Origin: SAR92 clade bacterium
GTDB taxonomy: Bacteria > Pseudomonadota > Gammaproteobacteria > Pseudomonadales > Porticoccaceae
Length of the DNA: 64,000 bases
Assembly: GCA_014381985.1 (NCBI GenBank)
Contig: JACNKP010000023.1
Location: forward strand, 1-64,000
Direction: 5' to 3'
This document shows, piece after piece, positions 16,585 through 28,048 of the stretch. The notes under the pieces were generated by a model. The model saw only the letters and a program-made list of their open reading frames with translations, searched no databases and was not told the DNA's origin. The number at the start of each line of letters is the position of its first letter. Within the stretch, counting starts at the first letter, position 1. Position numbers and translations under genes: made by a program.

Positions 16585-17469
16585 ATGACCTACAAAACGA
16601 TTAATTACACCACTGACAATTCTATATTAACCCTGACGCTATCACGCCCCGAGCAACTAAATGCATTCACTATTGAGATGAGCCATGAACTGATTGACGC
16701 ATTTAACCGTGCCAGTGATGATGATGAGGTTGGCGCCATCGTGGTGACCGGTGCTGGGCGTGCGTTCTGCGCGGGAATGGACTTAAATACTACAGGTAAC
16801 GTATTTGGTCTGAGTGAGCATTTAAAGCCGACCATCCAAGATATGCGTGAGCGTGCCCATGAGGATGAGATTGCGAATGGTGTACGTGACTCTGGGGGCC
16901 TTGTAGTATTAGCTATGTACAACTGCAAAAAGCCGATTATTGGTGCTCTAAATGGTGCTGCGGTGGGAATTGGCGCCACCATGGCCTGTGCTATGGATAT
17001 TCGCTTGGCCTCAGAAAAAGCCAAAGTGGGTTTTGTCTTTAATAAGATAGGTATTACCCCAGAAGCATGCTCAAGCTGGTTTTTACCCCGCTTAGTGGGG
17101 ATCCAAACAGCACTTGAATGGTGCTATACCGCAGAGATATTGACCGCTGAAACCTTACTTAAAGAACGTTTCGTAAAAGCCATTTATGCGCCTGAAGAAT
17201 TACTCAATGAAGCCTATGCATTGGCCGCTCGAATGGTTAATTTTAGTCAAGTTTCCATGGCATTAACGCGACAAATGATTTATCGAAATGGCGCGCAAGA
17301 TCATCCAATTAAGGCTCATGAGGTAGATTCTTTAGCCGTTTTCTATGCCAGCAAGACCAGCGGAAAAGAAGGTGTGAATTCATTTCTTGAAAAGCGCGCG
17401 CCCAAGTTTACTGAAAAAGCGTCTACTGATATGCCTCCCTTCTACCCATGGTGGGACGAGTCAGTATGA
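16585..17469 (+). CDS. Enoyl-CoA hydratase/isomerase family protein
   Basis: A 294-residue crotonase-fold protein. Residues around 50-65 (AIVVTGAGRAFCAGMDL) form the first oxyanion-hole segment, and PIIGALNGAAVGIGATMACAMDIRLAS the second. KVGFVFNKIGITPEACSSWFLPRLVG covers the region that carries catalytic acids in hydratases, with an isomerase/hydratase-like Glu. The substrate is not determinable; fatty-acid or branched-chain acyl-CoA beta-oxidation is likely. GAGG precedes the ATG. The stop overlaps the next start (ATGA), so it is co-translated with the thioredoxin-like protein. Confidence 0.88.
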   Translation: MTYKTINYTTDNSILTLTLSRPEQLNAFTIEMSHELIDAFNRASDDDEVGAIVVTGAGRAFCAGMDLNTTGNVFGLSEHLKPTIQDMRERAHEDEIANGVRDSGGLVVLAMYNCKKPIIGALNGAAVGIGATMACAMDIRLASEKAKVGFVFNKIGITPEACSSWFLPRLVGIQTALEWCYTAEILTAETLLKERFVKAIYAPEELLNEAYALAARMVNFSQVSMALTRQMIYRNGAQDHPIKAHEVDSLAVFYASKTSGKEGVNSFLEKRAPKFTEKASTDMPPFYPWWDESV

Positions 17470-17912
17470 TTCGATTAAATGAGTTAGATCAAATACCAGC
17501 AACGATGCCCTGCCCCTACAATGGGACTAAGGTTAGCAATGATCAGCTAGAAACATTTATCTCAGCTTCGTTAAATCAAGAAAAACTGCCAATGGTTATT
17601 TTGGGCGCAAATTGGTGTCCTGACGCTCAATGTCTAGAGGCAGTAATGCAGTTGCCATCGGTTGCGCAATTTATAGCCGAACACTATGAAGTCATTCGCG
17701 TAGATTTGGGTGAGTATGATATCAACATGGATCTCATCGAATGCTTGGGTATGCCATCTCAAGAGGGTATTCCTCGGGTTTTTATTTTGGACCTCCAGGG
17801 TGAGCCGATTAATCTTGAGACCAATGACAATTGGAGGTCTGCCAGACAAAGTCATCCTCAAGATATTTTTGATTATTTTCAGAGCTTTATAAAAAAAAGG
17901 CCCTCAACATAA
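17466..17912 (+). CDS. Thioredoxin-fold protein with CPDAQC motif
   Basis: A 148-residue cytoplasmic protein whose ATG overlaps the preceding TGA. The segment LPMVILGANWCPDAQC follows the thioredoxin beta-strand/active-site pattern, but the cysteines (51 and 56) are separated by four residues instead of the usual two. GIPRVFILDLQGEP supplies the cis-Pro strand. Related small proteins are annotated thioredoxin family; redox activity with a CxxxxC site is uncertain. Coupling to an enoyl-CoA hydratase gives no clear functional hint. Confidence 0.72.
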   Translation: MIRLNELDQIPATMPCPYNGTKVSNDQLETFISASLNQEKLPMVILGANWCPDAQCLEAVMQLPSVAQFIAEHYEVIRVDLGEYDINMDLIECLGMPSQEGIPRVFILDLQGEPINLETNDNWRSARQSHPQDIFDYFQSFIKKRPST

Positions 17913-17939
17913 ATGTGAGAGCCTTCGGTATGTTTTTTT
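17897..17939 (+). terminator. Terminator between convergent thioredoxin-like gene and secF
   Basis: An imperfect stem of AAGGCCCTCAACAT with ATGTGAGAGCCTT spans the thioredoxin-like stop codon and is followed by a T-rich run ending at 17939. The A-run on the left side could serve secF on the other strand. Confidence 0.6.
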
Positions 17940-17945
17940 ATTGCC

Positions 17946-18860
17946 TTAGGGAAGATCGTCGACAAGCTCGCCTTCAACTTGCTCCAGAAGATCTTCGCGA
18001 TCCACATTCAAACCCAACATAACCGTTGCTGCCACATAAATTGACGAGTAAGTTCCGATACCAACGCCGATCATTAAAGCAATCGCAAAATTGTGTATTA
18101 ACTCACCGCCGATAAAGAACAATGCCAACAATACCAACATTGTCGTCACTGAGGTATTAATGGTTCGCCAAAGTGTTTGTGATAGCGATTCATTAATGAC
18201 TTCTATCGCTGTTGCTTTGCGAATCTTACGGAAATTCTCTCGAATGCGATCGGACACTACAATGGTGTCGTTAAGTGAATACCCCACTACGGCCAACACC
18301 GCCGCCAATACCGTCAGGTCAAACTCAAAGCGCGCTAAGGAGAAAATACCTAGTGTAATTATTACATCGTGAACCAAAGCTAGTACGGCTGCGATTGAGA
18401 ATTTCAATTGGAAACGAATCGCCACATAAAGCATAACCACAGCCAAGGCGGTTAACATTCCAAGGCCTCCATCTTCACGTAATTCTTCGCCGATTTGGGG
18501 CCCAACGTAATCTACTCTGCGTAACTCAATCTGTTGGCCATCGCCCTTTAGTACTTCAACGATCTGTTCTGCGAGCTTTTGGTCAGGCTCACCCTGCAGA
18601 CGAATCAATACGTCAGTTTCGGAGCCAAAATGCACTACTACCGGGTTATTAAAACCAGCAGCTGATAGTTTATCTCTTAACTCACCAACATTAGCGGGTT
18701 GCTCATACCCCACCTCTATTTGAGTGCCTCCAGAAAAATCCAAGCCTAGAGCCAACCCTTGGGTGTAAAGAGACCAAGCGGACACCGACAGTAAAATTGC
18801 TGAGAAGATAACCGCATACTTGCGTATGCCCATAAAGTTGTACACTTTTAAGTCAGTCAT
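17946..18860 (-). CDS. secF: Protein translocase subunit SecF
   Basis: A 304-residue inner-membrane protein with six predicted helices. The N-terminal YNFMGIRKYAVIFSAILL helix, GLALGLDFSGGTQIEV, the VDYVGPQIGEELREDG segment, VVGYSLNDTIVVSDRIREN and INTSVTTMLVLLALFFIGGE are SecF hallmarks. The frame extends upstream to 18902, but the ATG at 18860 is preceded by AGGGGGAAGG and clears the secD stop by ten bases. SecDF uses the proton gradient to pull exported proteins across the membrane. It is last gene of the queA-tgt-secD-secF block. Confidence 0.97.
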   Translation of the reverse strand: MTDLKVYNFMGIRKYAVIFSAILLSVSAWSLYTQGLALGLDFSGGTQIEVGYEQPANVGELRDKLSAAGFNNPVVVHFGSETDVLIRLQGEPDQKLAEQIVEVLKGDGQQIELRRVDYVGPQIGEELREDGGLGMLTALAVVMLYVAIRFQLKFSIAAVLALVHDVIITLGIFSLARFEFDLTVLAAVLAVVGYSLNDTIVVSDRIRENFRKIRKATAIEVINESLSQTLWRTINTSVTTMLVLLALFFIGGELIHNFAIALMIGVGIGTYSSIYVAATVMLGLNVDREDLLEQVEGELVDDLP

Positions 18861-18870
18861 AACCTTCCCC

Positions 18871-20715
18871 CTAAATCCACAATGTTTCGATTTTGCGGCC
18901 ACCGACCACCAGATTAACCAATCCGCGAGTCATTACGATCGATGTAAACATCGACGTCAAGATACCAATCGACAAGGTCACCGCAAATCCTTGCACAGGA
19001 CCTGATCCAATCAAGAACAAAATCAAGGCAACAATTAATGTGGTGATGTTGGCATCTAGAATGGATACAAAAGCGCGGTCATAACCAGCACTAATAGAAC
19101 CCTGCACGGTGGCACCATCATTACGTTCTTCGCGAATCCGTGAAAAAATCAATACGTTGGCGTCTACCGCCATACCCACGGTGAGCACGATGCCGGCAAT
19201 ACCGGGCAGCGTTAGCGTCGCGCCTAAGAGGGACATAAATGCTACCAACAGCAGCAAGTTCATGGTCAGAGCCACATTCGCCGCTAACCCGAAAGCTCTA
19301 TAAATCACCACCATAAACAGCAGTACCATGGCCATACCAACGGTGACTGACTTTACTCCTAAATTAATATTATCGGCGCCTAGAGAGGGCCCAATAGTGC
19401 GTTCTTCGACGATATACATAGGCGCGGCCAATGCCCCAGCTCGCAGCAATAATGCTAATTCTGAGGATTCTCGCTGTTCAAGCCCGGTGATCACAAACTG
19501 TTTGCCCAACTGAGACTGAACAGTAGCCAAGCTAATCACGTGTTGTTCGATATAAGGCACAGGGGTAATAACCAATTCACCGTTCTCATCGACCGTTTTC
19601 TCAAGCTTGGTTTTATATTCAATAAACAGCACACCCAAGCGACGGCCAACATTGTCCCGGGTCGCATGACCCATTTGCCATCCGCCTTTGGCATCCAGCG
19701 TTATACTCACCTGAGGGCGACCATTTTGATCAAAACTAGGCTGTGCATCGGTGACATTTTCGCCAGTGATAATAGCTTTCTTTTCTAATTCCGCTTCTGG
19801 ACCTTGTCCTCTAGGCGTTTTGAATTCAAACCGTTCACCACTCTTACCTTGAGACTCGAACCGAAATTCTAAATTAGCTGTTTTCCCGATAATTCTTTTG
19901 GCTTCAGCCGTATCCTGGACACCAGGAAGCTCAACCACAATACGGTTTTTTCCCTGGCGCGAAACTAAAGGTTCAGACACGCCCAATTCGTTAACCCGAT
20001 TGCGCAATGACGTAAGGTTTTGTTTGATGGCACTGTCTTCGATAATGCTAGTCGCTGCAATGCTAAGGTTTAGTACCAGCGATAAAGGATTTTGGCCTGG
20101 TGTTGTCTCAGGTAAAAGATCGCGGTAGCTATTCCGTATTAAAGCCGTCGCTTTTTTTACCTGCTCAATATCGCGAAACTGACCAATTATCTGGTTTCCC
20201 TTGAGCTCAAAGCTACGATAGCGAATGCGCTCTTCACGCAGTACAGTTTTTATCTCTTGCAAGTCACCTTCGAGACGAACCGCGACAGCTGAAGCTAGAT
20301 CAACCTCCAGCAAAAAATGCACACCCCCACTTAAATCAAGACCAAGTTTCATTGGTTGGCCACCCAAACTACTTAGCCAGTCAGGCGTGGTTGGCGCCAA
20401 ATTAAGGGCAACAATATACTCCCCACCCATCTCGGCCTGAATGACCTCTTTAGCTCGCAACTGCAAATCAATATCTTGTAGTCGAACCAGCAAGCTCTCG
20501 CCATCAGCTTGACCGTCAAAATAGTCAATACCCGCTTCGTCCAATGCTCCCTCTACTTTTTGCAACACACTGTCATCAATCACCATGGCCCCACTTTGAC
20601 CCGACAACTGAATGGCCGGATCTGGCGGATAGAAATTAGGTGTGGCGTAGATAAAGCCAAAAGCAATCACCAGAAGAATCAATATATTCTTCCACAGAGG
20701 AAACTTGTTTAACAT
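18871..20715 (-). CDS. secD: Protein translocase subunit SecD
   Basis: A 614-residue inner-membrane protein. An N-terminal membrane helix (residues 8-25) is followed by a large periplasmic domain beginning GLDLSGGVHFLLEVD near residue 105, then five C-terminal helices with IGPSLGADNINLGV, TLPGIAGIVLTVGMAVDANVLIFSRIREE and FAVTLSIGILTSMFTSIV. The length is typical for gammaproteobacteria. The intergenic space to tgt (66 bases) is too short for yajC, which sits between tgt and secD in most relatives. Confidence 0.97.
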   Translation of the reverse strand: MLNKFPLWKNILILLVIAFGFIYATPNFYPPDPAIQLSGQSGAMVIDDSVLQKVEGALDEAGIDYFDGQADGESLLVRLQDIDLQLRAKEVIQAEMGGEYIVALNLAPTTPDWLSSLGGQPMKLGLDLSGGVHFLLEVDLASAVAVRLEGDLQEIKTVLREERIRYRSFELKGNQIIGQFRDIEQVKKATALIRNSYRDLLPETTPGQNPLSLVLNLSIAATSIIEDSAIKQNLTSLRNRVNELGVSEPLVSRQGKNRIVVELPGVQDTAEAKRIIGKTANLEFRFESQGKSGERFEFKTPRGQGPEAELEKKAIITGENVTDAQPSFDQNGRPQVSITLDAKGGWQMGHATRDNVGRRLGVLFIEYKTKLEKTVDENGELVITPVPYIEQHVISLATVQSQLGKQFVITGLEQRESSELALLLRAGALAAPMYIVEERTIGPSLGADNINLGVKSVTVGMAMVLLFMVVIYRAFGLAANVALTMNLLLLVAFMSLLGATLTLPGIAGIVLTVGMAVDANVLIFSRIREERNDGATVQGSISAGYDRAFVSILDANITTLIVALILFLIGSGPVQGFAVTLSIGILTSMFTSIVMTRGLVNLVVGGRKIETLWI

Positions 20716-20781
20716 GGGTTAATCTGTCCTTTTATTCTTGGGGCGCATTATAGCGACATTCCTTACTAAATAGGGGCAGAA

Positions 20782-22964
<2,183 letters not shown>

Positions 22965-23086
22965 AACAAAAACTTAAAGGCTTAAAAGAGTAGGTTCCAA
23001 GGGTATAGAAATTACGCTTAAAGCGCCAAATAATTAATAGAAAAACCCTCTAAATCGCTTTCATTACTTAGTCATGGTTAAATCTG

Positions 23087-23114
23087 TTGACCCACTATTG
23101 ATCACTGCTATAAT
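23087..23114 (+). promoter_or_regulatory. Sigma-70 promoter of tRNA-Leu
   Basis: TTGACC, a 16-base spacer and TATAAT, followed by a GC-rich discriminator (CGCCGCC), place the start near 23121, about 28 bases before the mature tRNA. A GC-rich discriminator is typical of growth-rate-controlled stable RNA promoters. Confidence 0.8.
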
Positions 23115-23148
23115 CGCCGCCCTACTGCAGTACGTGCAGATAGAGAAT

Positions 23149-23235
23149 GCCAGTGTGGTGGAATTGGTAGACACACGGGATTCAAAATCCCGCGCCCTTA
23201 AAAGCGTGCCGGTTCGAGTCCGGCCACTGGTACCA
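23149..23235 (+). tRNA. tRNA-Leu (anticodon CAA)
   Basis: An 87-base cloverleaf with long variable arm (class II), anticodon stem CGGGA/TCCCG around loop TTCAAAA, TPsiC arm GGTTCGAGTCC and encoded CCA. The anticodon reads UUG codons. The acceptor stem GCCAGTG/CACTGGT leaves a G-U wobble at position 1-72, a little unusual for tRNA-Leu. A promoter and a terminator flank it, so it is a single-gene transcript. Confidence 0.95.
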
Positions 23236-23241
23236 AACACT

Positions 23242-23270
23242 AAAACCCCGCTCCTGTAGTGGGGTTTTTT
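23242..23270 (+). terminator. Terminator of tRNA-Leu
   Basis: AAAACCCC pairs with GGGGTTTT across a short loop, followed by further T residues, seven bases after the encoded CCA. Confidence 0.9.
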
Positions 23271-23509
23271 GTTTTTGGCAAAGATTGATGAGAAGAAGAG
23301 CTCAGGTTTGAGCTTGGCCACCCGTGGGAAATGCTAAAACCCAGGGGAAATTGCAGTCACGTCTTCGATAGAACCAAGTCAATTATTATTCAATTCGACA
23401 AAAGCTATTTTTTTTGCGGTCAACTGGCCCAAGGTGTTAATCGACCTGTAAATTCATGTGCTACGGTTTAAGACACTACTAATGGTTTTTTACTGTCTCA
23501 GGGTCAACA

Positions 23510-24286
23510 ATGAATCCAAAACTTCTATCGCTGTCTTTGGCTGGTCTCTTGGTCACTGCTTGCGGCGCCAAAGAAACGACTGTAACCCCTGAGACAGGAA
23601 TACCCGCCCTACCGGACGGGGCATATCTTCTAAAAGATGTGAAGGTGACTGAGAATGGTGGGGTCAGCTTGCTGCTGCGCGACCAAATAAAGATCTACAC
23701 CAAAAATCGTTTTATGTTCGCCTTTATGAACGCAGAGTCTGGAATTGATGTTGGCGCAGGCATTGCCACTTGGAGAAACGGCATTATGGTAGAGGTGCCC
23801 ACAGTAAACCACGATGGTCCGGTGGAAGGTTATAGTTTTGATGTAGCAATTGAGCAGACCGACGGCGGTTTTGTACAAACCATTATGGGCCTGAAATACG
23901 ATGATGGCCGATCATTAGATATGATCGAGACGTGGAATACTGCATCGACTAAAAGCTGGATATTTGATGGCCTTTGGCAGTTGCAAAACCGCAATGCCGA
24001 AAATGTCACCTCAAATGATTTTGTCGAAACCAAAATGATTGGTGGCGGCCACTTTATTTGGTTACAACGATCTTCAATGGATGGTGAAACGCAAAAGCAC
24101 TTTGGCTTTGGTACCATTGAGGTTAATGATGACGGTAGTGCCACTGAGACTGGCATGACTAGTTCGCTTGAGGGTTACGCAGGTACACAGCATAGATTAA
24201 AGCTGACGCTCATAGATGATAACCATTTTAGCCAAACATTTATGATGAATGACGTTGAAGTAACCCAAACCTATCAGCGCATGTAA
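23510..24286 (+). CDS. Lipoprotein with two lipocalin-like halves, unknown function
   Basis: A 258-residue protein with a lipoprotein signal peptide (GLLVTAC, Cys18 acylated). The mature part seems to contain two similar beta-rich halves. The first begins PDGAYLLKDVKV, the second FDGLWQLQNRNA, each followed by a K-I/M strand with aromatic FMFAFM or HFIWLQ and a Gly-rich GAGIATWRNG or GFGTIEVNDDG strand. That pattern suggests tandem small beta-barrels. I do not recognise a named family. AGGG six bases before the ATG supports the start. The 270 bases upstream after the tRNA terminator hold no supported gene. Confidence 0.65.
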   Translation: MNPKLLSLSLAGLLVTACGAKETTVTPETGIPALPDGAYLLKDVKVTENGGVSLLLRDQIKIYTKNRFMFAFMNAESGIDVGAGIATWRNGIMVEVPTVNHDGPVEGYSFDVAIEQTDGGFVQTIMGLKYDDGRSLDMIETWNTASTKSWIFDGLWQLQNRNAENVTSNDFVETKMIGGGHFIWLQRSSMDGETQKHFGFGTIEVNDDGSATETGMTSSLEGYAGTQHRLKLTLIDDNHFSQTFMMNDVEVTQTYQRM

Positions 24287-24303
24287 TTAGCACCTCAACG
24301 TAC

Positions 24304-25302
24304 CTAGGGTCTATAAACACGGGTTGCTGTGCCGCGAAACATAGTGTCTTTTTCGCCTTCGTTAAAGTCTATTGTCATTTTTTTAAAAGCGTTCCAAATC
24401 ACCGCGTAAGAAACAGATAGTTTATCGACAGGGAAATTACTTTCGAACATGCATCGGTCAGGCCCAAAACAGTCGATGGCATGCAGATAATAACCTCTGT
24501 GGACCGCGACAATTTCATCTGAATTAGCGGGCAAATCACGTCCATTCCACCCCCAACCATTAATTTCCATTGCCAAGCCACCTAATTTAGCTACAACGTT
24601 CGGACATTGAGCGAGCTCCTTAACGTCAGCTTTCCACTGCGGAAAGAGCTCTACCTGTTTACCTGCATAAGGACCAATACCAAGGGGGCCACCAAAATGA
24701 TCAAAAACAATGGTGGTCTCTGGAAATGCTCGGGCTAGGTCAGTAAGCTCGGTTATCTGACTGTGCAACAACCAGGCATCGAAGGTGAGGTTCAAAGGTG
24801 CCAGCCTGGCAAAGCCTTCGCGGAAATCATCTCGCATCATTAATTTTTCAATTCTGCCCGCATATCTATCTACTGCGGGTGGATCCGGGTAAAAAGCAGT
24901 TGAGTGACGAATCCCCCGCAATAAACCCCCAGCGGCAGCGGCATGGGCCTGTAAAACCTCATCAACCTGTGCGCCAAGAGTTAGATCAGCATGACAAACC
25001 ATCCCTAAGATCGGCGGTTTTCCTGGCTTTGTCCCTTTTTGAGACTGTTCTGCCTGTGCTCTTACAAACTCAGTCTCACCTACAGGCCTTAAATGCCGTG
25101 GACCTTCGGTTCTATATTCAGCCCCGCATTCGATAAACACCGTGCCAACAATGTTGTGTCCAGTTTGAGTGTCGGCCCACAGGTCACCTATTTCATAAGG
25201 CATATCCGCCCGCCAGAGGTGATGATGGGGATCAAAAATTGGCCGTTCAGGGTCAATAATCTCCTCTATTACTTGCGCATGCCACCGCTCTAGTTCATTC
25301 AT
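24304..25302 (-). CDS. Amidohydrolase-2 family metal-dependent hydrolase (PDC lactonase-like)
   Basis: A 332-residue TIM-barrel hydrolase. IFDPHHHLWRADMPYEI gives the N-terminal HxH metal site, TIVFDHFGGPLG the central His, and CMFESNFPVDKLS the final strand, where the catalytic Asp is Asn/Asp-like. This is the Amidohydro_2 family, which includes 2-pyrone-4,6-dicarboxylate lactonase and related lactonases/decarboxylases. The exact substrate is unknown. AGGA eight bases before ATG supports the start. It is cytoplasmic and a stand-alone gene, convergent with the lipoprotein gene. Confidence 0.82.
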   Translation of the reverse strand: MNELERWHAQVIEEIIDPERPIFDPHHHLWRADMPYEIGDLWADTQTGHNIVGTVFIECGAEYRTEGPRHLRPVGETEFVRAQAEQSQKGTKPGKPPILGMVCHADLTLGAQVDEVLQAHAAAAGGLLRGIRHSTAFYPDPPAVDRYAGRIEKLMMRDDFREGFARLAPLNLTFDAWLLHSQITELTDLARAFPETTIVFDHFGGPLGIGPYAGKQVELFPQWKADVKELAQCPNVVAKLGGLAMEINGWGWNGRDLPANSDEIVAVHRGYYLHAIDCFGPDRCMFESNFPVDKLSVSYAVIWNAFKKMTIDFNEGEKDTMFRGTATRVYRP

Positions 25303-25337
25303 CGATTGGTTTCCTGTTGCTCAGTGCGGGATAAGTT

Positions 25338-26315
25338 TTAGCCCTTACTTTGATTTTTGAGAGCTTTTTTGGCGGCACGGCGGCGCTCTGTGGCGTCAAA
25401 GGCCGCGCTGCCTATATGCTCTTCGCCTCGACCTTTAGCTAACTCTACCTGTTTTTGCCGCTCGGCAAAACGCTGTTTACGGTCTTCTGCTACGACATCG
25501 TGGCAATGATGACAGGACAAGCCTTGCTTATAGTACTCAGAGCTTTTTTCTTGCTCCGTAATTGGCATTCGACAAGCATGGCACTGATCATAAGAACCGC
25601 GCTTGAGCTCATGATCTACTGCAACTCGATTGTCGAACACGAAACACTCGCCTTGCCATAGTGTTTGGTCTTTGGGTACTTCTTCTAAATATTTAAGAAT
25701 CCCACCCTCAAGGTGGTAAACCTCATCAAAGCCCTGCTCTTTCATATACGCCGTGGACTTCTCACAACGAATACCACCCGTACAAAACATAGCCACCTTT
25801 TTATGTTTTTCTTTATCAAGATTTTTCTTAGCCCAGGCCGGAAAATCACGGAAGGTTTTTGTCTGTGGATCAATGGCATTTTTAAAAGTACCGATCTCAA
25901 CTTCATAATCATTACGCGTATCTACAACCACTACATCCGGATCAGAAATAAGCGCGTTCCAGTCACTAGGTTTAACGTAAGTTCCGACGACCTGTTTAGG
26001 GTCTATGCCCTCAACACCCATAGTGACAATTTCTTTCTTTAACTTCACCTTAGAACGATAGAAAGGAATTTCACTGTGAAAAGAATTCTTCTGATCGATA
26101 TTGGACAGCTCTGGTTGCTGCTCTAACCATGTAAGCACCGATTGCACGTCATTGGGTAACCCAGAAATAGTGCCATTAATACCTTCCCCTGCAAGCAATA
26201 AGGTACCAAACACATTGCAATCAGACATGAGCTTTTGCAGCGGTGCCTGAAGATCTTCAAAATCAGGTAACGACACAAATTTGTACAGCGCGCAGGTGAG
26301 ATATTTATCTGACAT
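25338..26315 (-). CDS. trhO: tRNA uridine(34) hydroxylase, rhodanese-like
   Basis: A 325-residue TrhO (YceA) protein. An N-terminal ferredoxin-like domain ([16 protein letters not shown]) precedes a rhodanese domain with [16 protein letters not shown] and the active-site Cys in [10 protein letters not shown] near residue 183. The C-terminus has a Cys-rich zinc-like segment (CHACRMPI... CHHCHD) common in long TrhO proteins. It makes 5-hydroxyuridine at position 34 of some tRNAs using oxygen. AGGA six bases before 26315 favours MSDKYL as the start over the ATG two codons earlier. Confidence 0.93.
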   Translation of the reverse strand: MSDKYLTCALYKFVSLPDFEDLQAPLQKLMSDCNVFGTLLLAGEGINGTISGLPNDVQSVLTWLEQQPELSNIDQKNSFHSEIPFYRSKVKLKKEIVTMGVEGIDPKQVVGTYVKPSDWNALISDPDVVVVDTRNDYEVEIGTFKNAIDPQTKTFRDFPAWAKKNLDKEKHKKVAMFCTGGIRCEKSTAYMKEQGFDEVYHLEGGILKYLEEVPKDQTLWQGECFVFDNRVAVDHELKRGSYDQCHACRMPITEQEKSSEYYKQGLSCHHCHDVVAEDRKQRFAERQKQVELAKGRGEEHIGSAAFDATERRRAAKKALKNQSKG

Positions 26316-26456
26316 CAACATTCCTAACTTATGATCGCGTTACCGATGATACTTAAAGGTGCCATTGTAACAAATCAAGGCTTTTATCAGCCCCTAATCA
26401 AGATTTAATTATACCAGCCCAAGATAAATTTCCTGCCTGATGCCCCTTGTAATGAG

Positions 26457-27929
26457 TCATCGATCTCCTAAAATCCGCTGACCCGGATATACGCCTTCAA
26501 CAAGCTCACCATTACTAACCACCAATTGACCACCAACAATCACATAAGGAATGCCAGTGGGCCGCAGATAAGGGTCGCCATAAACTGCATTAGCTTGCAC
26601 AGTGGTGGGGTCAAAAATAACGATGTCGGCATCGGCCCCCTGCTGAATGCGCCCTTTTTTATCAAAATCAGTAGATGCTTGGGATAACCACTGCGCTTGA
26701 TAGAGGCTCATTCGGGCCAATCCATCTGACAGGGTTAATAGCTTGGTATCACGAACGTAATGACCCAATACTCGAGAGAAAGTGCCGGCAACATTAGGAT
26801 TCGTTTTAATGCTCAAATTAACCGCAGGCAAGGCATCGGTTGCGATCATCATTCTCGGCCACTGCAAGGCCGTTTTCATCCATTCTTCTTTGACATAGTG
26901 ATGATTAACCGAACCTCCAGGTTGTTCTCTTGAATACTTCTCCCAAGTTTCTTTGGTCAGCCATTCGCCCGTAGCGATCCATTGAACATCTTCATAGGTA
27001 ATATCAAACATACCCTGCCAATCACGATGGCGAAACACATCGGCCGAGATGCTGGTGCCGCCAGCAGCATAGGAAAGGGTTTCGGTAGCAATATTAGCTC
27101 CAGCTTGATTCGCTTTGTCAATCATCTCCAACCACTCACCCACTTTACCCATAGCGTTATGAGTGACATGCACCACAAAAAGCGGCGCCTTGGTTTCTTT
27201 TGCTAGGTTAATGACTTCGATCAAACCCGCGTTATCGCCCGTATAACCGCGGCGAACATGAACGTGAATCGGCACCTGCCTATCGCCGGCTACCTCAAAC
27301 AACATGCGCAGTTCATCCTCTGATACCGCCGAGGTAAGATAATCGAGCAGTAGGCCAATACCCAAACCACCCTCGTCGATACCCTGGTTTATCATTACTC
27401 GCATGGCTTGAATTTGTTCTTTATTGGCTGGCGTTGTCCAAGATTTTCCATCCATACGGAACGGATCAGTACTACCGAAAAGGTATTCTGTCTTTAGGTT
27501 TTCCATGACCTTTGACCTGACAGCATAGTGCGCCACCGACGCCCCGTAATTTAGCTGGGCGCCGTCTTTGTAGTCTTGCCCAAAAAAACTCACCGGGAAA
27601 GCGCCCGCCTCCATATCCAGCTGAGTCGTGACGCCATCCAGTAGATTCATGCGCTGTCCCAGTTTGGTGGGTGTGTGGCTATGAATATCTATAAAGCCAG
27701 GTGCGACAACCAGCCCTTCCGCATTAATAACCTTGTCACCTACCAACGGTCCCAATGAAATAAGTTTAATAGAACCGCCAGTTATTCCTATATGCCGTAC
27801 ATCATCAAAATTAGTCTCAGGATCAATAACACGACCATTAGCTATCACTAGCTCATAATCTGCATGGACTAAGGGAGCAAAAAGAAAACTAATTAAAAGT
27901 ACTAGACGGCGAGTTTTAGTCACTAGCAT
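26457..27929 (-). CDS. Exported N-acyl-D-amino-acid deacylase-like amidohydrolase
   Basis: A 490-residue amidohydrolase-superfamily enzyme. The signal peptide ends near LVHA-DYE. The D-aminoacylase pattern is visible as LVIANGRVIDPETNFDDV, VVAPGFIDIHSHTPTK (HxH metal site), LLDGVTTQLDMEAG, IHVHVRRGY, VVHVTHNAMG and a C-terminal ADIVIFDPTTVQ. D-aminoacylases cleave N-acyl-D-amino acids; N-acyl-D-glutamate deacylases and dihydropyrimidinases are close alternatives. Export suggests scavenging of acylated amino acids or peptidoglycan fragments. Confidence 0.85.
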   Translation of the reverse strand: MLVTKTRRLVLLISFLFAPLVHADYELVIANGRVIDPETNFDDVRHIGITGGSIKLISLGPLVGDKVINAEGLVVAPGFIDIHSHTPTKLGQRMNLLDGVTTQLDMEAGAFPVSFFGQDYKDGAQLNYGASVAHYAVRSKVMENLKTEYLFGSTDPFRMDGKSWTTPANKEQIQAMRVMINQGIDEGGLGIGLLLDYLTSAVSEDELRMLFEVAGDRQVPIHVHVRRGYTGDNAGLIEVINLAKETKAPLFVVHVTHNAMGKVGEWLEMIDKANQAGANIATETLSYAAGGTSISADVFRHRDWQGMFDITYEDVQWIATGEWLTKETWEKYSREQPGGSVNHHYVKEEWMKTALQWPRMMIATDALPAVNLSIKTNPNVAGTFSRVLGHYVRDTKLLTLSDGLARMSLYQAQWLSQASTDFDKKGRIQQGADADIVIFDPTTVQANAVYGDPYLRPTGIPYVIVGGQLVVSNGELVEGVYPGQRILGDR

Positions 27930-28026
27930 CCATCTACTCCATTCGTTGTGAACATCAAAAGAGCCTAACTTATATTCGAAGATTTAACCTTTGTAACTCT
28001 ACCCAGGTGCACCTTAGAACACAAAT

Positions 28027-28048
28027 AACACTAAACATGATTAGTGTT
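28027..28048. promoter_or_regulatory. Palindrome AACACTAA-N6-TTAGTGTT upstream of laminarinase genes
   Basis: Perfect eight-base arms with spacer ACATGA lie about 160 bases before the GH16 start and midway in the 277-base divergent spacer. No T-run follows on either strand, so an operator is likelier than a terminator. The regulator is unknown. Confidence 0.45.
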
